64,000 nucleotides of DNA from Diprion similis. Its lineage: Eukaryota; Arthropoda; Insecta; Hymenoptera; Diprionidae. This document shows, one piece after another, positions 24,533 through 36,181 of the stretch (within the stretch, counting starts at the first letter, position 1; each line of letters begins with the position of its first letter). Made by a program: the position numbers and the translations under genes. The DNA is taken from positions 6,819,501 to 6,883,500 of the forward strand of contig NC_060110.1 in the NCBI RefSeq assembly GCF_021155765.1, read 5' to 3'. A model generated the notes under the pieces. That model made no database searches and was not told where the DNA came from. It saw only the letters and a list, made by a program, of their open reading frames with translations.

Positions 24533-25040
24533 CACATTGTTAAGCATTATTCTAAAAATATTCTGCTACATTTTCATAAAAAAAATATTGAAAATTAAAA
24601 AAAAAAGTTTCCATGCAGTAGTCAAAATTTCTCGAAAACCTTCGGACCGATTTCGCCTAAACTTTGCACACTTCATTTACATATTAAATAGTAGTTACTG
24701 AATAAAGGATTTCTCGTTCAATTACAACTTATTTTTCAAATTAAACGAAAAGAGCAAATTAAAGTTTAATTCTGAGTTTTTTGATTGCACCTTCACCAAA
24801 AATTCAAAAATGAATATTTTGGTAATTCCTTCGTTCAAATTCAAGATAAAATTATGTACTAAAGAAATCCCCTTGGTTTTTGAATTTCAGATAAAGCAAT
24901 CATGAGTTATCTTGACTATCGCAGGGAAACTTTTTTTTGACGTAACTCGGTTCCCACCACTACCACTGGCTGAATTTTCAATATTTTTTAATGAAAATAT
25001 ATCAGAATATTCTGAGAATAATGCTTAATAATGTACAATA
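24533..25040. repeat. inverted-repeat element, about 510 bp
   Basis: The left arm (24533-24632) has TTAAGCATTATTCT, ATATTGAAAATT, then AAAGTTTCCATGCAGTAGTC. The right arm (24908-25040), inverted, has TTAAGCATTATTCT, ATATTGAAAATT, then AAAGTTTCCCTGCGATAGTC, with an extra segment of about 25 bases in the right arm. The order and match leave little doubt of common origin. Noncoding. Confidence 0.6.
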
Positions 25041-25570
25041 AGTTTGAAAATATTAATAAGCAAGGTACGCTGTGAAAAAAATCACAAAAATATGCTTTTT
25101 TTGGTATCTCAGACCCTTGTCCCCCCTTAAAAGAGTATGAGATCTATATAACAATTATAACAATATATTGTAATAATATAATTAATTTGAAATCCTTTTC
25201 AATGTTGTGTATATATTCATAAGAAGATGAAGACAACCATTACTATAATAATACTTTGTTAAAATTTCATATAAATATGGTGACAGCTCGTTTCCACACC
25301 ACCACTAGGGGTAGAGCGTTCAGTGCGTTTTTTTTTAACGTGGTATCCCCAATAGGCCTATTCCACGAAGAAGAAATGTAAAATTGATCTCAACGACATT
25401 GATAAATTTGTTTTTGTATGCAATCCAAATAATGAGAGGAGAAAAAGAGGAAGAAAAATCTCAATCTCCACAAAACGTGAGATCTTTAGAATTCTACAGT
25501 TATAAATAGACAAAAAGAAATTAGTTTAGTTAACAAAGAACTATGATTGGTGATAAAAAGGGAAAATTGA

Positions 25571-26778
25571 TTACCTGAAACAGAGGAAAAGTTTTATTGA
25601 CTGAAACAGACAAAAGGTTTAATCAGCTTGTAACAGAGAAAAGGATTGATTAGCTGAAACAGACAAAAGGTATAATTAGCTGAAACAGAGAAAAAAGTTT
25701 GATTAGCTGAAATAGGGAAAAATTTGTTTTGGTGAAACAGACAAAAGGATAAATTAGCTGAAACAGATAAAAGGTTTAATTAGCTGAAACAGACAAAAGG
25801 TTTAATTAGCAGAAACAGACAAAAGATTTTATTGCCTGAAATAGAGGAAACGTTTGATTAGCCAACACAGATAATAAGTTTTCATTATCTTGAAACAGAG
25901 GGAAGATTTAATTAGCTAAAACAGACAAAAGGGTTAATTAGCTGAAATAGAGGAAAGATTTGATTAGCAAAAACGGAGGAAAAGTTTGATTACCTGAAAC
26001 AGACAAGTTTTGATTAGCAGAAACAACGGAAAAGTTTTATTAGCTGAAACAGACAAAAGGTTTAATTAGCTGAAACAGAGGAAAGGTTTGATTAGCTGAA
26101 ACAGACAAAACGTTTAATTAGCTAAAACAGATTAGCATAAACAGAGGAAATGTTTGATTACCTGAAACAGACAAGTTTTGATTAGCAGAAACAACGGAAA
26201 AGTTTTATTAGCTGAAACAGACAAAAGGTTTAATTAGCTGAAACAGAGGAAAGGTTTGATTAGCTGAAACAGACAAAACGTTTAATTAGCCAAAACAGAT
26301 TAGCATTAACAGAGGAAATGTTTGATTAGCTGAAACAGAGGAAATGTTTGATTAGCTGAAACAGACAAAAGGTTTAATTAGCTGAAACAAAGGAAAGGTT
26401 TGATTAGCATAAACAGACGAAAAGTTTGATTAGCTGAAACAGACAAAAGGTTTGATTAGCTGAAACAGAGGAAAGGTTTGATTAGCTGAAACAGACAAAA
26501 CGTTTAATTAGTTAAAACAGATTAGCATTAACAGAGGAAATGTTTGATTAGCTGAAACAGAGGAAATGTTTGATTAGCTGAAACAGACAAAAGGTTTAAT
26601 TAGCTGAAACAAAGGAAAGGTTTGATTAGCATAAACAGACGAAAAGTTTGATTTGCTGAAACAGACAAAAGGTTTGATTAGCTGAAACAGAGGAAAGGTT
26701 TGATTAGCTGAAACAGACAAAAGGTTTAATTAGCTGAAACAGAGGAAAGGTTCGATTAGCTGAAACCGAGAAAGTTGT
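25571..26778. repeat. minisatellite of about 26-bp units with higher-order structure
   Basis: About 45 head-to-tail units follow the consensus ATTAGCTGAAACAG, then either ACAAAAGG or AGGAAAGG, then TTTGA or TTTAA. Two unit types, ACA and AGG, often alternate. Blocks are themselves duplicated: a segment with GACAAGTTTTGATTAGCAG recurs at a 168-base offset (25991 and 26159), and one with a short unit AAAACAGATTAGCATTAACA recurs at a 222-base offset (26281 and 26503). It codes for nothing evident. Confidence 0.93.
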
Positions 26779-26923
26779 TACAAGTACAGTGATGCAATCT
26801 ACGTGGAGTCCAACATGATATTCATTACAAAAAATTTAACTCCATTATTTTTAATAATGATAACAAATTGCATATTTTGTTCGACTGGAATTTATAGCTT
26901 TCAGTGTACTTGTAACAAAGAAA

Positions 26924-27313
26924 TTGCTTTATTGCCCTGGAAGAAAAAGTAATACCATGGTGAAAAAACAAATAATTTTGTACACCGCAGAAATATTTCA
27001 TAAATACTTAGGCCAAGCTATGGCTATGGCTTATGCCGCGCTTTCTCTCATAACCACAAGGTATCAAGTGGACGCGCAAAAGGCGCAGTCAAACTTGAAA
27101 ACTTGTTTGTTTATAACAAAATTGACTCAACAGCTGAAAGCTGAGCATATCAAAATTGCTTTACTTTCCCACGTACTATTAGCGAAATCGATGCGCAAAA
27201 GGCACGAGCAATCGATTCGCATAATCAATTATCGCATTCAAAGCGTGTCCGGTTTCAGTGATTATTCGGCGCACAAAAAGGCGCAATCGAATGAATTGTC
27301 AAAAAGTTTCTAA
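26924..27313 (+). other. 129-codon ORF beside the minisatellite, probably noncoding
   Basis: An ORF of 129 codons contains three diverged copies of a GCGCAAAAGGCGCAGTCAAA-like motif (about 27074, 27192, 27270), giving peptide repeats such as AQKAQSN. No known domain or splice context is seen. I regard it as repeat-derived rather than a gene. Confidence 0.2.
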
Positions 27314-30236
27314 TATTTAGGACTTGTCGTAAAAACTCTGTAGAAACCCAATCCACATCTACGTATTTTTAAATCAGATACACTGCGATGCGGATTGTTG
27401 TTCTCAGATACGAATCAAGTCCGGGAGGGAGGTTGGAAAGCATGCATTATTGTGTGGCGTGACGGTCGGTGGTCCTCTTCGACGCGAAGTCTTCGAGCTC
27501 AGCATCTCTCCCTATCTAGCGTACCACGGAACGCGATAGATAGTCCAGAGATGAGTTTTGCCCATTCAAACTATCACAGAGATTAATTGAATGAAATAAT
27601 GATGGATAATGACTGATTAATTGAATTGAATAACAGCTGTTAAATAATTGCAGTGACAATAATTGGAAAATTCAAACTCCTCAATATTCAAATACTGATA
27701 AATGGCCTAGACTCGTACACAGAGTCTTTCAAGTGTTTCAGGAGAAAAATTTCTGTGATAATTTGACGCTGTGGATTACAAAAATTAGTAACATCACGGT
27801 ACATCGCGACCTTCCTACCCTCGCCTGATTCCCAACGGAACCACCCAACGGAAATGGTGAAACAAAATTCACACGCATATCCACATCAAATCTCGCGACG
27901 GATCCCAAAACGACCACCTACCTCCCCGGTTACCTATATTCGATCTAAACGATTCTCCATTTTTTCCAACACACATCATTCTTCCTCATTCGCGCCGTGG
28001 TCACTGTCACTTACTTTTTCGTTTATTACCTGTAGGGAGCAAAATGTTTTTGTACCATAGTCCGCCTATTCAAAAAACAGTATCGCGGTTGTAGCATGTC
28101 CACCCTAATATTGTATGCATTATTTTATAAAATACTGGCAGACTATCGGTACACCAACCTTTTGTAAAATGGATTAAAAACATCCTGTATGCCAATCAGC
28201 ATTTTTCTAAACGAGCTAAGCTTACATTTGACTGCAGATACTTGTTGCTTGTTAAAAAATTGAAAATGATTTATAATATAAGATGCAATTTCATTACGTT
28301 ACTTTATGCTAGACTTTGTAGATTCATCGATTCAACAACAATGTGAATAACTGAATACATTCAGACCTCAGGTGAAACCACCACTTAAACGACATAATTG
28401 TTAAATTCAAATCTAGATTATTACATCAGGAGCGAAACGCGATTCGATCTTGTGATTTGCGAATGAGTGATGGTTACCTGTCGCGATGCTCATTCCACAT
28501 TTAGCAACGTGCAAAATTACTACCTTTAAGTAAGCTACGGTAAATCAAAGTGTAGAAAAACAATGATTCAACTGAACGTCAAGCACCGTTGCGATTGCGA
28601 ATGAGCCTACCCATGCAGCTAAGAAATCGAAGATTGATGTAATATTATTGTTACCGCCACGCCACGTGACAGGGAATACCAGGGAAATATCCGTAACCTA
28701 AACACATGCAAACTCACCAATTTTCACCTCCACCGGGCTGGTCCACACCTTAGATGCAGTAGTTCTGGTAGATCTCAGGTTGAATCGTGAAGTGATGCAC
28801 TTTTTACACTGCAATAAGAATATAACAGAATAATACTCATGCGACATACTTGGATCAGATTTTGTTTCATTAGAAACTATCTATTTCAAACTATTTTTTT
28901 TTTCTTCATAAAATTTAGTAATTTTTGATACATGAACCACGGAACCAATAATAGAAAGCATTGGAAATTTACTACCATTTTTATGAAACGTAATTAAGAA
29001 GTGAATAATATTGAACTTAACTAAAAAAGTCAACTTTCTTAGAGTGAATTTAGCGTGATAGTATAATCAAAAATGATCCTGATTATGTACCTGTTTTTTA
29101 TTTTTCAACAGTACTGAGGCCTGGTCAAATGTTGCGTTTTATTTTTCGATGTTTATTGCTGGCCTCAATTCAAACACTCGCGAACCTCGATTAGTCTTGC
29201 TGCCGTTTATTTCTGTAATCAGATAAAACAACACCAGATTTTGTTAATAGTTCATTTCCAAAATCTACTTAGTTTCTGTAAACAGGTAAGATACTACGAT
29301 AAAACTTTAAAATCGATCTACTAATCAAGCATAATTCAACTACTATTTTCGAAAATAGAGAATAATTAATCGTTTAAGTTCCTTGGTTTTTACCGTTATA
29401 TACTTCGTCACCGTCAGACATTCAATAAGATTATAATTTTAAAACGAGAAAACCAAGCTGCCGAACGTACGAAGTATTCGAAAATAAATAACGTCGTAAT
29501 ATATGAACTTCTGAAAAAAGATAATATAATAGAATACAAAACGACGTATTATAATATCAATTCTCAGAAAGAAACGCGAAGAAAGATGAATTTGCTGTTT
29601 CGTAATTCCAGGAAACACTCACAGTGATAAACACGAATCTCGGTTTGTTTTCGAAGGGTAAGCTGCACCAGCCGCCACACAAGCACCACTATATGTAAAC
29701 AATGCATCCTTAAGCTCGACCGACACATTTTTTTTCATCTAACTTGTTTTCAATACGCAAGAATCGGTCTAAGGTGACCTATACGCAATAATTGTATTTT
29801 ATAGACCTGTGAGAGCGCTATGTGAGATCAGAAACAATGATTCAAACGATGGTCATCCTTCGCAAGGTCCGTTTTATCAAACAAATTCACTATACAACCA
29901 ACGTATTTCCTCATTGCAATAGAAAATGTAATACGCATGGTGGATTATTCTGAAGAATGATCAAGATTACTGTTGAAAAACCAATCTCTGCTGACACCCG
30001 CTTACAGTTATGTAAATGCGGTATCGGCTCAGTCGGTGACTGTTAGAATCTACATGAATAATTCGTAATATGTACACCTAACTTCAAATTGCAGATTTCA
30101 TATTGAAAGGTTTTTCAACAGTCGATATCGAGTAGTTACCAAAAATTTACGGCCAAAAAACAAAACACAACACCTTGCGGACAGAGGCAACTTCAAGTTA
30201 CACGTACGATGGTTAAATGTGACGAATGTAACTCAC
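27314..30236. other. gene-poor stretch upstream of Homer
   Basis: Mixed AT-rich sequence with a somewhat GC-richer block at about 27410-27560 and one orphan exon-like segment at 28718-28808 (listed separately). Otherwise no coding region is recognised on either strand. Confidence 0.4.
28718..28808 (-). other. orphan exon-like segment, possible 5' exon of a minus-strand transcript
   Basis: Read on the minus strand, a 91-base segment sits between a polypyrimidine-type acceptor ATTGCAG (28815-28809) and a strong donor ATTG|GTGAGT (28718/28717). One frame is open throughout, starting CKKCITSRF. With the minus-strand donor at 30237 it could form alternative 5' exons of Homer, whose first coding exon lies 5.8 kb downstream. 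It contains no ATG in that frame. Confidence 0.3.
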
Positions 30237-30453
30237 CTTCAACATTTGCAGGCTGTTTTGATGTTAATAATACTTTGATTCTCTGATCCACTTTTCTGCA
30301 TGTTGCATAGTAATTACCGAATTTAAATTACTAGAAATATGCCCTGAATATACCACTGCGATTTGGATTCTACAACGCTGGGGTGCGCAGCTCTCTTCGA
30401 GGTATTTGAATCGGAGCAACTCTTCGGACGCGACGCGACTGCCGGCGAGCACT

Positions 30454-30548
30454 GACTGGAGCCGAATGAGCGCTGCGCGACTCTATCTCGCCTTTTATTA
30501 TCCGACTTCCAGCGAACACCGACTGGAACCGAATGCGCGCTGCGCGAC
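30454..30548. repeat. direct repeat of a 28-base GC-rich motif
   Basis: GACTGGAGCCGAATGAGCGC... at 30454-30481 recurs as GACTGGAACCGAATGCGCGC... at 30521-30548, both ending in TGCGCGAC. Two differences in 28 bases, 67 bases apart. Confidence 0.85.
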
Positions 30549-30549
30549 G

Positions 30550-30575
30550 CCCCCCCCCCCCCCCCCCCCCCCCCC
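30550..30575. repeat. 26-base homopolymer of C
   Basis: An uninterrupted run of 26 cytosines on the plus strand (26 guanines on the minus strand), immediately after the second copy of the 28-base repeat and before a further C-rich stretch. Its exact length may reflect sequencing error. Confidence 0.9.
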
Positions 30576-30928
30576 ACCGCCCGCCCCTTTTGACCGGTAT
30601 GTCTGACTGGTATCGATCAGTCGGACTGCCGTGCGCTTGACAGGTGCGCACAACACAACCAGATCTTGCATGTCGCAGCGGCAGTCGTAGATTTGAAAAC
30701 CACGAACGGAAAGTCATGGGAAATTTCTGATTTTCCACGACTCATTGACAAGCTGGGATGCAATGAAATACGCGTTAAGAGAAATTTGGCAGAAGACAAG
30801 AATAGAAGACTGTATTTATTAAAACTTCGACATCATAGGATTCAGATCGATAATAATGTTACCGACAATTTATATAGCGACCGGTAGAGGTCAATCTCCA
30901 TCTCTGTCTATTCAGAAGCGTGGCAATA

Positions 30929-31061
30929 TCGGGTGCGTTCCGAAATCAGCTGGAAGCGCAAAAAATTCCCTAGGACAGAGACAGAGCTAGTCACAAAGTC
31001 GGCAGCGCTAAAGAGATAAAAGATTATTGACAGCTCTGGGAGCTAATTTCGGAATGTACCC
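30929..31061. mobile_element. MITE-like element, copy A
   Basis: About 133 bases are bounded by GGGTGCGTTCCGAAATCAGCT and its imperfect inverse AGCTAATTTCGGAATGTACCC. The interior (GACAGAGACAGAGCTA, AGAGATAAAAGATT, TTGACAGC) is found again, inverted, in copy B at 31349-31479. Noncoding. No clear target-site duplication, so the superfamily is left open. Confidence 0.75.
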
Positions 31062-31348
31062 ATGATTTAGGCCCCTTAACGTACCAGGCCAACACAAATT
31101 TTGGCGCGCGTACTGCGCATTCGGATTTGCCATAAAATGAACGTTAATTGAATTAATAAACTCATAGGGACCCAAATAAGTAATTTCGACCACAAGCAAG
31201 CGTTGGACAAATAAAAAATGTATCAATATCATGTAAATAAAATTCTTAGAAAGAGAGAGCAATTGACCATCACCTCGTTCCCTCCTTGTCTAACTCTAGC
31301 GGACACTTTTCGAAGACCTTTATGTTGGGATCGCGCAGTCCATACTAT

Positions 31349-31479
31349 GGGTGCGTTCCGATATTCGCTCCGAGTGCTGTCAACAATCTTTTATCTCTGT
31401 TGCAGTTTTGAGTTCGCGAGTAGCTCTGCCTCTGTCTTAGGGGGTTTGTGGCGTTGCTAGCTAATTTCAGAACGCACCT
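31349..31479. mobile_element. MITE-like element, copy B (inverted relative to copy A)
   Basis: This segment starts GGGTGCGTTCCGATATTCGCT and ends AGCTAATTTCAGAACGCACC. Its reverse complement aligns with copy A over the whole length (GACAGAGGCAGAGCTA, AGAGATAAAAGATT, TTGACAGC in the same order). Two related short elements in opposite orientation 300 bases apart imply an active or recently active nonautonomous family. Confidence 0.78.
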
Positions 31480-32283
31480 TATATATCGATGATTACAGCA
31501 AATGTTGCCAAAAACTGTAGAACAGAACGGTAAAGGCAGTCTCCTATGTTTACCATCATTACTGACTCACTCATGAAATTACAAAATGACTAGCGGTGTC
31601 AAATTCTTGCATCTATCTCAAATCGCAGCAACAAAATGCAGCGACAGATATTTCACCTCCATACTTCGTGCGCCGTGCTTAAAAGAAAACAAGTGAAACT
31701 TCAATAATTTGTTTATGCAAACAGTCATATTGCGAAATATTGCGACTTGCGACAGTGAACTTGTTACGTGTACTTTATATTACAAAAACATACATAGATA
31801 GTATGTAGCATGACGATGTATTAATAAAATTGGATACAGATCATTCAGTATTTGCCTGCAGTATGCCTCACCTACGTAAATCTGCCTTCAAAATATGACC
31901 CTAATCGTCAGCGGTACCAGCAGCCAGACAACTCCTACGTGTCGTAATTGCCAACGGTAAATAGCTCGATAAATAGGGTTATACAAGTTGACAAATATAA
32001 CTGTTTTTTTTTTTTAACATTGATTTATTTATATTTTTTGCCACCCATATTGTTGCTGTGCCAATTTAGCCTCTATCTATAATCACTTCAGGTAGGTAGC
32101 AAGTCCAATATCACAAAATTTGTTCATCATTAACGTGAAATTTGGTTATAACAAAACTGCTTGACTTTGAGAGTCACAAATCGCAATTGACAAGCTTTAA
32201 CGGTGTACGAAAAATCTCTGGCCTGCTTATCAACTTTCTGACATTTTTTTTCTCTTTTGTAATGAATCATTCCAGTAGACACA
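31480..32283. promoter_or_regulatory. upstream region of STK40
   Basis: AT-rich DNA leading to the first STK40 coding exon. A splice acceptor, TCATTCCAG (ending 32275), precedes the start codon by eight bases, so the 5' UTR is probably spliced from an exon further upstream. No further elements recognised. Confidence 0.35.
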
Positions 32284-35200
32284 ATGCTCAATTTGGAAAA
32301 TGTTGCCGGCCCATCAAGTGCCTCGTCAAACATGTTGACAAACAATTACGAGATAATGGACACTGCAGAGGCAGAGGACAACATTTTGCGCCAGGACAGT
32401 GTGGTAGACCTTGTGTCGAGCAGCACAGATGCTACAGTAATTTTAAGCACGATAGAAGAAAATAATTCTGCAATTGAAGATAATTCCTTGAATCGTGATA
32501 TATTAACTGGAAGTCAAACCGGCGAAAGCAGCGGCTTGTCTTCCGAGATTCGATTAAGTGGAACAATTGCGCCGAGTAGTCAGGATTCCTCGAACAATGA
32601 CAATAATACGGAAGAAATTAGGGAGCCTAATAGCAACCCTGAATCTAGAAATGATGCTGAAAAGGTTCATCAAGTACCTGAATTGAATTCTAGCAGTAAT
32701 AAAGATAACAGCTGTATTTATAATGCAATGAAATTCAAATCATGGATTAAGAATGAGGAAATAGCTGGCTCCAATTTTTGTAAAGCGTCCGGCTCAAACT
32801 GGCGCAAAGAAAATCCTGCGTTCCATGTTCCTGTGCCTGGTACACTTGTGGATTCCAACTCCGTTAAACGAGCTGGTCCCTATTTGCTCGGACCTCCAAT
32901 TGGCACTTCACCTGTGAAAAGCATCGTCCAATGCCTCGCACGTAAAGCGGGATCTGATAAGTTTTATACGATTAAAATTCTTACTTTGAAAGATGAGGAT
33001 GAATATGAAACACAAGATGATCGACAAGGAAAGATGTTACTGCATGCTGAATATTCTTTGCTAAGTCTCCTCTACAGCCAAGACGGCGTTGTGCATCACC
33101 ATGGATTTTTTAAAGTACTTATTTGCTTTTCAAATGGCACACATGTAACTTTCATACTCAATAATGTTGTTTTACTCTACAGGATTGCGCCTTAGAAGAA
33201 AAGAGCATGCCGTCTGGCACCGTGTATACAGGAAAAATAAAACGTCGCCTGTGTCTTGTATTGGATTGTCTAACTGCTCACGATTTCAATCCAAAAAATG
33301 ACGAACTGCTCAATTTACAGCACCATGTGATAAGGGAAAAGAAATTATCAGAAAGAGAAACATTGCTAATATTTTCTGACACTGTTAGAATAGTTGCTTG
33401 TCTTCACATGAGAAACATTGTACACAGGGATCTGAAACTGGGAAATATAGTTCTGAATCGTAGGACAAGGAAAGTATGTCTCAAAATGTCACAATTCTTT
33501 AAATCTCTGTAACATGACATCCAGTGCTCAGCTTTATCAAAATTGGAGGAGTAAACTATCCTGGACATTCAAGATAAATTCAAATCACTGTGTTTTTGAT
33601 TTTAGTGATAACATCTTGCGTTGAGATAAATCAGAATTGATTCATTCATTCCACTTTTAAATACAAAACTTATTACACAGGTAACTATAACGAATTTTTG
33701 CCTGGGAAAGCACTTGAGTAGTGAAGAAGATCTCTTGAAAGATCAACGTGGCTCACCTGCTTACATATCACCTGATGTTTTATGTGGTAAGCCATACCTG
33801 GGAAAACCATCTGACATGTGGGCACTTGGTGTGGTGCTCTTCACGATGCTCTATGGACAATTCCCATTTTACGACAGTAACCCGACACAATTGTTCAGCA
33901 AAATAAAAGCAGCCAACTACCATATCCCGAAGTATATATGACTTATATAAATTATTTCGTTTCTTTTAAATCAAATACTAAATGATTAATTTCGTTACAG
34001 TGACAGTAGAGTCTCCGAGGGGACAGTGTCTCTGATAAGAAATCTGCTAGTGCTCGAACCGAAGAAACGCTTGACTGCGATGAAAGTGCTGGATTCCTTG
34101 TCTACCATAATAGCCACATTCAAAGTTCCTAATGTAATGGGAGAAGATCTCCAAGTAGTTCCTGACATAGACGATATGAAAGACAAAAACAGTGAGCAAG
34201 CACTGCTGAGTCCTTCACCGTCACCAATAACCAAGGATAACAAAACTGGGAATAAAAAAAAAAGTCAAGATACCAGTAATAAGGAATTGGGTGACTTTTC
34301 AAAACAAGTTACCCTTCAGGTAAGATTAAGTGGAGATATAGATATCGAATGTATAGTTCATGTAAGGAACAAAGAAATTGGAAGTTACAACTCACTAATA
34401 ATAAATCACTATTGAATTCACTACAGGAGCAAATGGAAAAGATGATACGACAACAGCAAAGTCCCTTAGTTCCACAAAGACGGCCTTATGGCCAGATCCC
34501 GCTTCATAGAGTGGACTCAGATGCTCGAGAGTTAACTCCCGCTGAATTGTCTAGGTTTAAGCACCTCATTCCAAGAGATAATCAGAGATCGCACGGACAG
34601 AGCCCTAACAGAAGAGAAGGTGTTCTTCTTAGATTAAGAGGCAATTCAAGGAGCAGATCTGTCGCCACAAATCAGGTAATATAAAAGCGATTGCAAATTT
34701 GATTGACAAGGAAATTTTCATACTTTTTAGTCTGTATCGTCTTATTATTTTATGTAGATTTTAGTGCACCGTGATCAGAACGTATCGACGAGTGGTGCGA
34801 CTCCTCAAAATAGCGTTTCTGCATTTGCTAACAACCCGTTGAGCACCGACGCATCCCAAAACTCAGCCCGTGCATTGCCGAACACGTCAAGTATGTCAGA
34901 AATCGAGAATAGGACAACATCTTCGTCAAATTTGATAGATAATTTGGCTTCAGCTAGAATTCACGGTAATTCCGCCTCCAGCCGGACAGGGAGTAGCTCT
35001 AATCTCCGCCGTTTTCATCACCACCCTAGTATCCCACAAAACGATGGAAACAATACTTCCACCAGCCAGTATACGCAGATCAGAAGTAATCCTGGGCCGA
35101 GGACAAATCAAAACGGCTCAACGCCATCACAGGTCCGAATTTTTGCACCTTCTCACAGTCAGCACAGGCGTTTGTCTCTCACCGATTCCCAGGAGGGTAG

Positions 35201-36101
35201 TTTATACTCTCTAGAAACTCAGGACAGACAGCCAAACGCATCAAACACATTACAGCAGGGAAGTGAAATTCATAATTCCAACGCTCAAATTAGGCGTAAT
35301 AATTACACAGAATCCCTGCTGCAAGTTCCGCTCTCATCGTCGCAGAATGACGCAGGCAGACGTTTTTTCCCATCGAACAGATCCACACCAGAGCTCCTCA
35401 GACATAACAGACAAAACCGATTCAGAGATTCTATTGCCGATCAGCTGGCATCTTTCCGAGTCAGGATGCAGCAGAACAGGATCAACAATATCACAAGGGA
35501 GTTGGATGTACAGAATAGATTGGCCAATCTGATGTCAGGAATCAGTGATGCCAATTCTAGCAGGACGTTGGACCTTCCTTTACACAGGCCAGCGATTTCT
35601 CATCACAGACATTCCCCCTACACTACACGATCAGGAGGCCTTACGTCCGACAGAGACAGGGAAGCGTACAGTGGCAGAAATTCGAGGCGTGGAATCCAAG
35701 AGAGAGGGGGCATAACTGATCCAAGTCTAAATGTCCCGAATTTAGATGCCAGCTGGTCTTTGAGCAGAGATGATAATGCAAGTTCTAGTATTCCTACAAG
35801 AGGCAGTGTATCTAGCGCTTCAATTCCTCGTGCAGAGCAGAATTCAAGCTTGTCTAATAATTCAGCCATGACAGTGTCGGCACGATCTGCAGGATCATCT
35901 TCAAGCTCCTCTGGTTCAGCTTCGAGAAACATTTCGGCCCTCCCCAGGGACTCTGCACTGATTAGCAACCAGGAAGAAAGTCAGGATTCTATTTTGATTC
36001 ACAGGGGTATTAGATTTCAATTGTCACCAAGGTCTCAGAGAAGTTTGAGTGCCTTTCTGCGGAGCAAATTAGATGAACATGCTCGTGGCACTAGGAGATA
36101 G
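32284..36101 (+). CDS. STK40: STK40 (SHIK) pseudokinase with long disordered tails, complete
   Basis: Six coding exons join in phase into 1094 residues: 32284-33114, 33183-33473, 33681-33931, 34001-34319, 34427-34675 and 34758-36101. Residues 1-195 are a Ser/Asn/Glu-rich extension. The kinase-like domain runs about 196-500: KRAGPYLLGPPIGTSP, the ATP-site lysine equivalent K231, HRDLKLGN at 358-365, then NFC (379-381) in place of DFG, followed by SPAYISPDVL and SDMWALGVVLFTMLYG. Loss of the DFG aspartate is also known in vertebrate STK40 and marks a pseudokinase. LQVVPDIDD (VP at 511-512) is conserved and resembles the VP motif by which the Tribbles family and STK40 recruit the COP1 ubiquitin ligase; that function is inferred. 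The last roughly 500 residues are low-complexity Ser/Asn/Arg. Human STK40 has about 435 residues, so this is more than twice as long. Confidence 0.93.
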
Positions 36102-36175
36102 TATTCTTTCTTGTGGAAAGAAACGATATTTCCACTTTTCATTCAAATGTCAAATATCGCGATAAGAATTAATAC

Positions 36176-36181
36176 AATAAA
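36176..36181 (+). terminator. polyadenylation signal of STK40 (candidate)
   Basis: AATAAA lies 75 bases after the STK40 stop codon, within an overlapping AATAAATAAATAAA run. Position and strand suit a short 3' UTR; other signals further down cannot be excluded. Confidence 0.5.

Larger units (their letters stand above)
30237..30620 (-). promoter_or_regulatory. GC-rich island with poly-C tract; possible divergent promoter or first exon
   Basis: A compact GC- and CpG-rich block holds a 26-base C homopolymer and a duplicated 28-base motif. On the minus strand it ends in a good donor, GAAG|GTGAGT (30237/30236). It lies between Homer (minus) and STK40 (plus), so it could start transcripts in either direction. 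Start sites are not visible. Confidence 0.35.

Noticed and set aside
30597-30887. 97 open codons on the plus strand after the poly-C tract, with a plausible-looking peptide in the second half
   Set aside because: No ATG in frame, starts right after a stop, and no homology recalled; could be a relic but cannot be supported.
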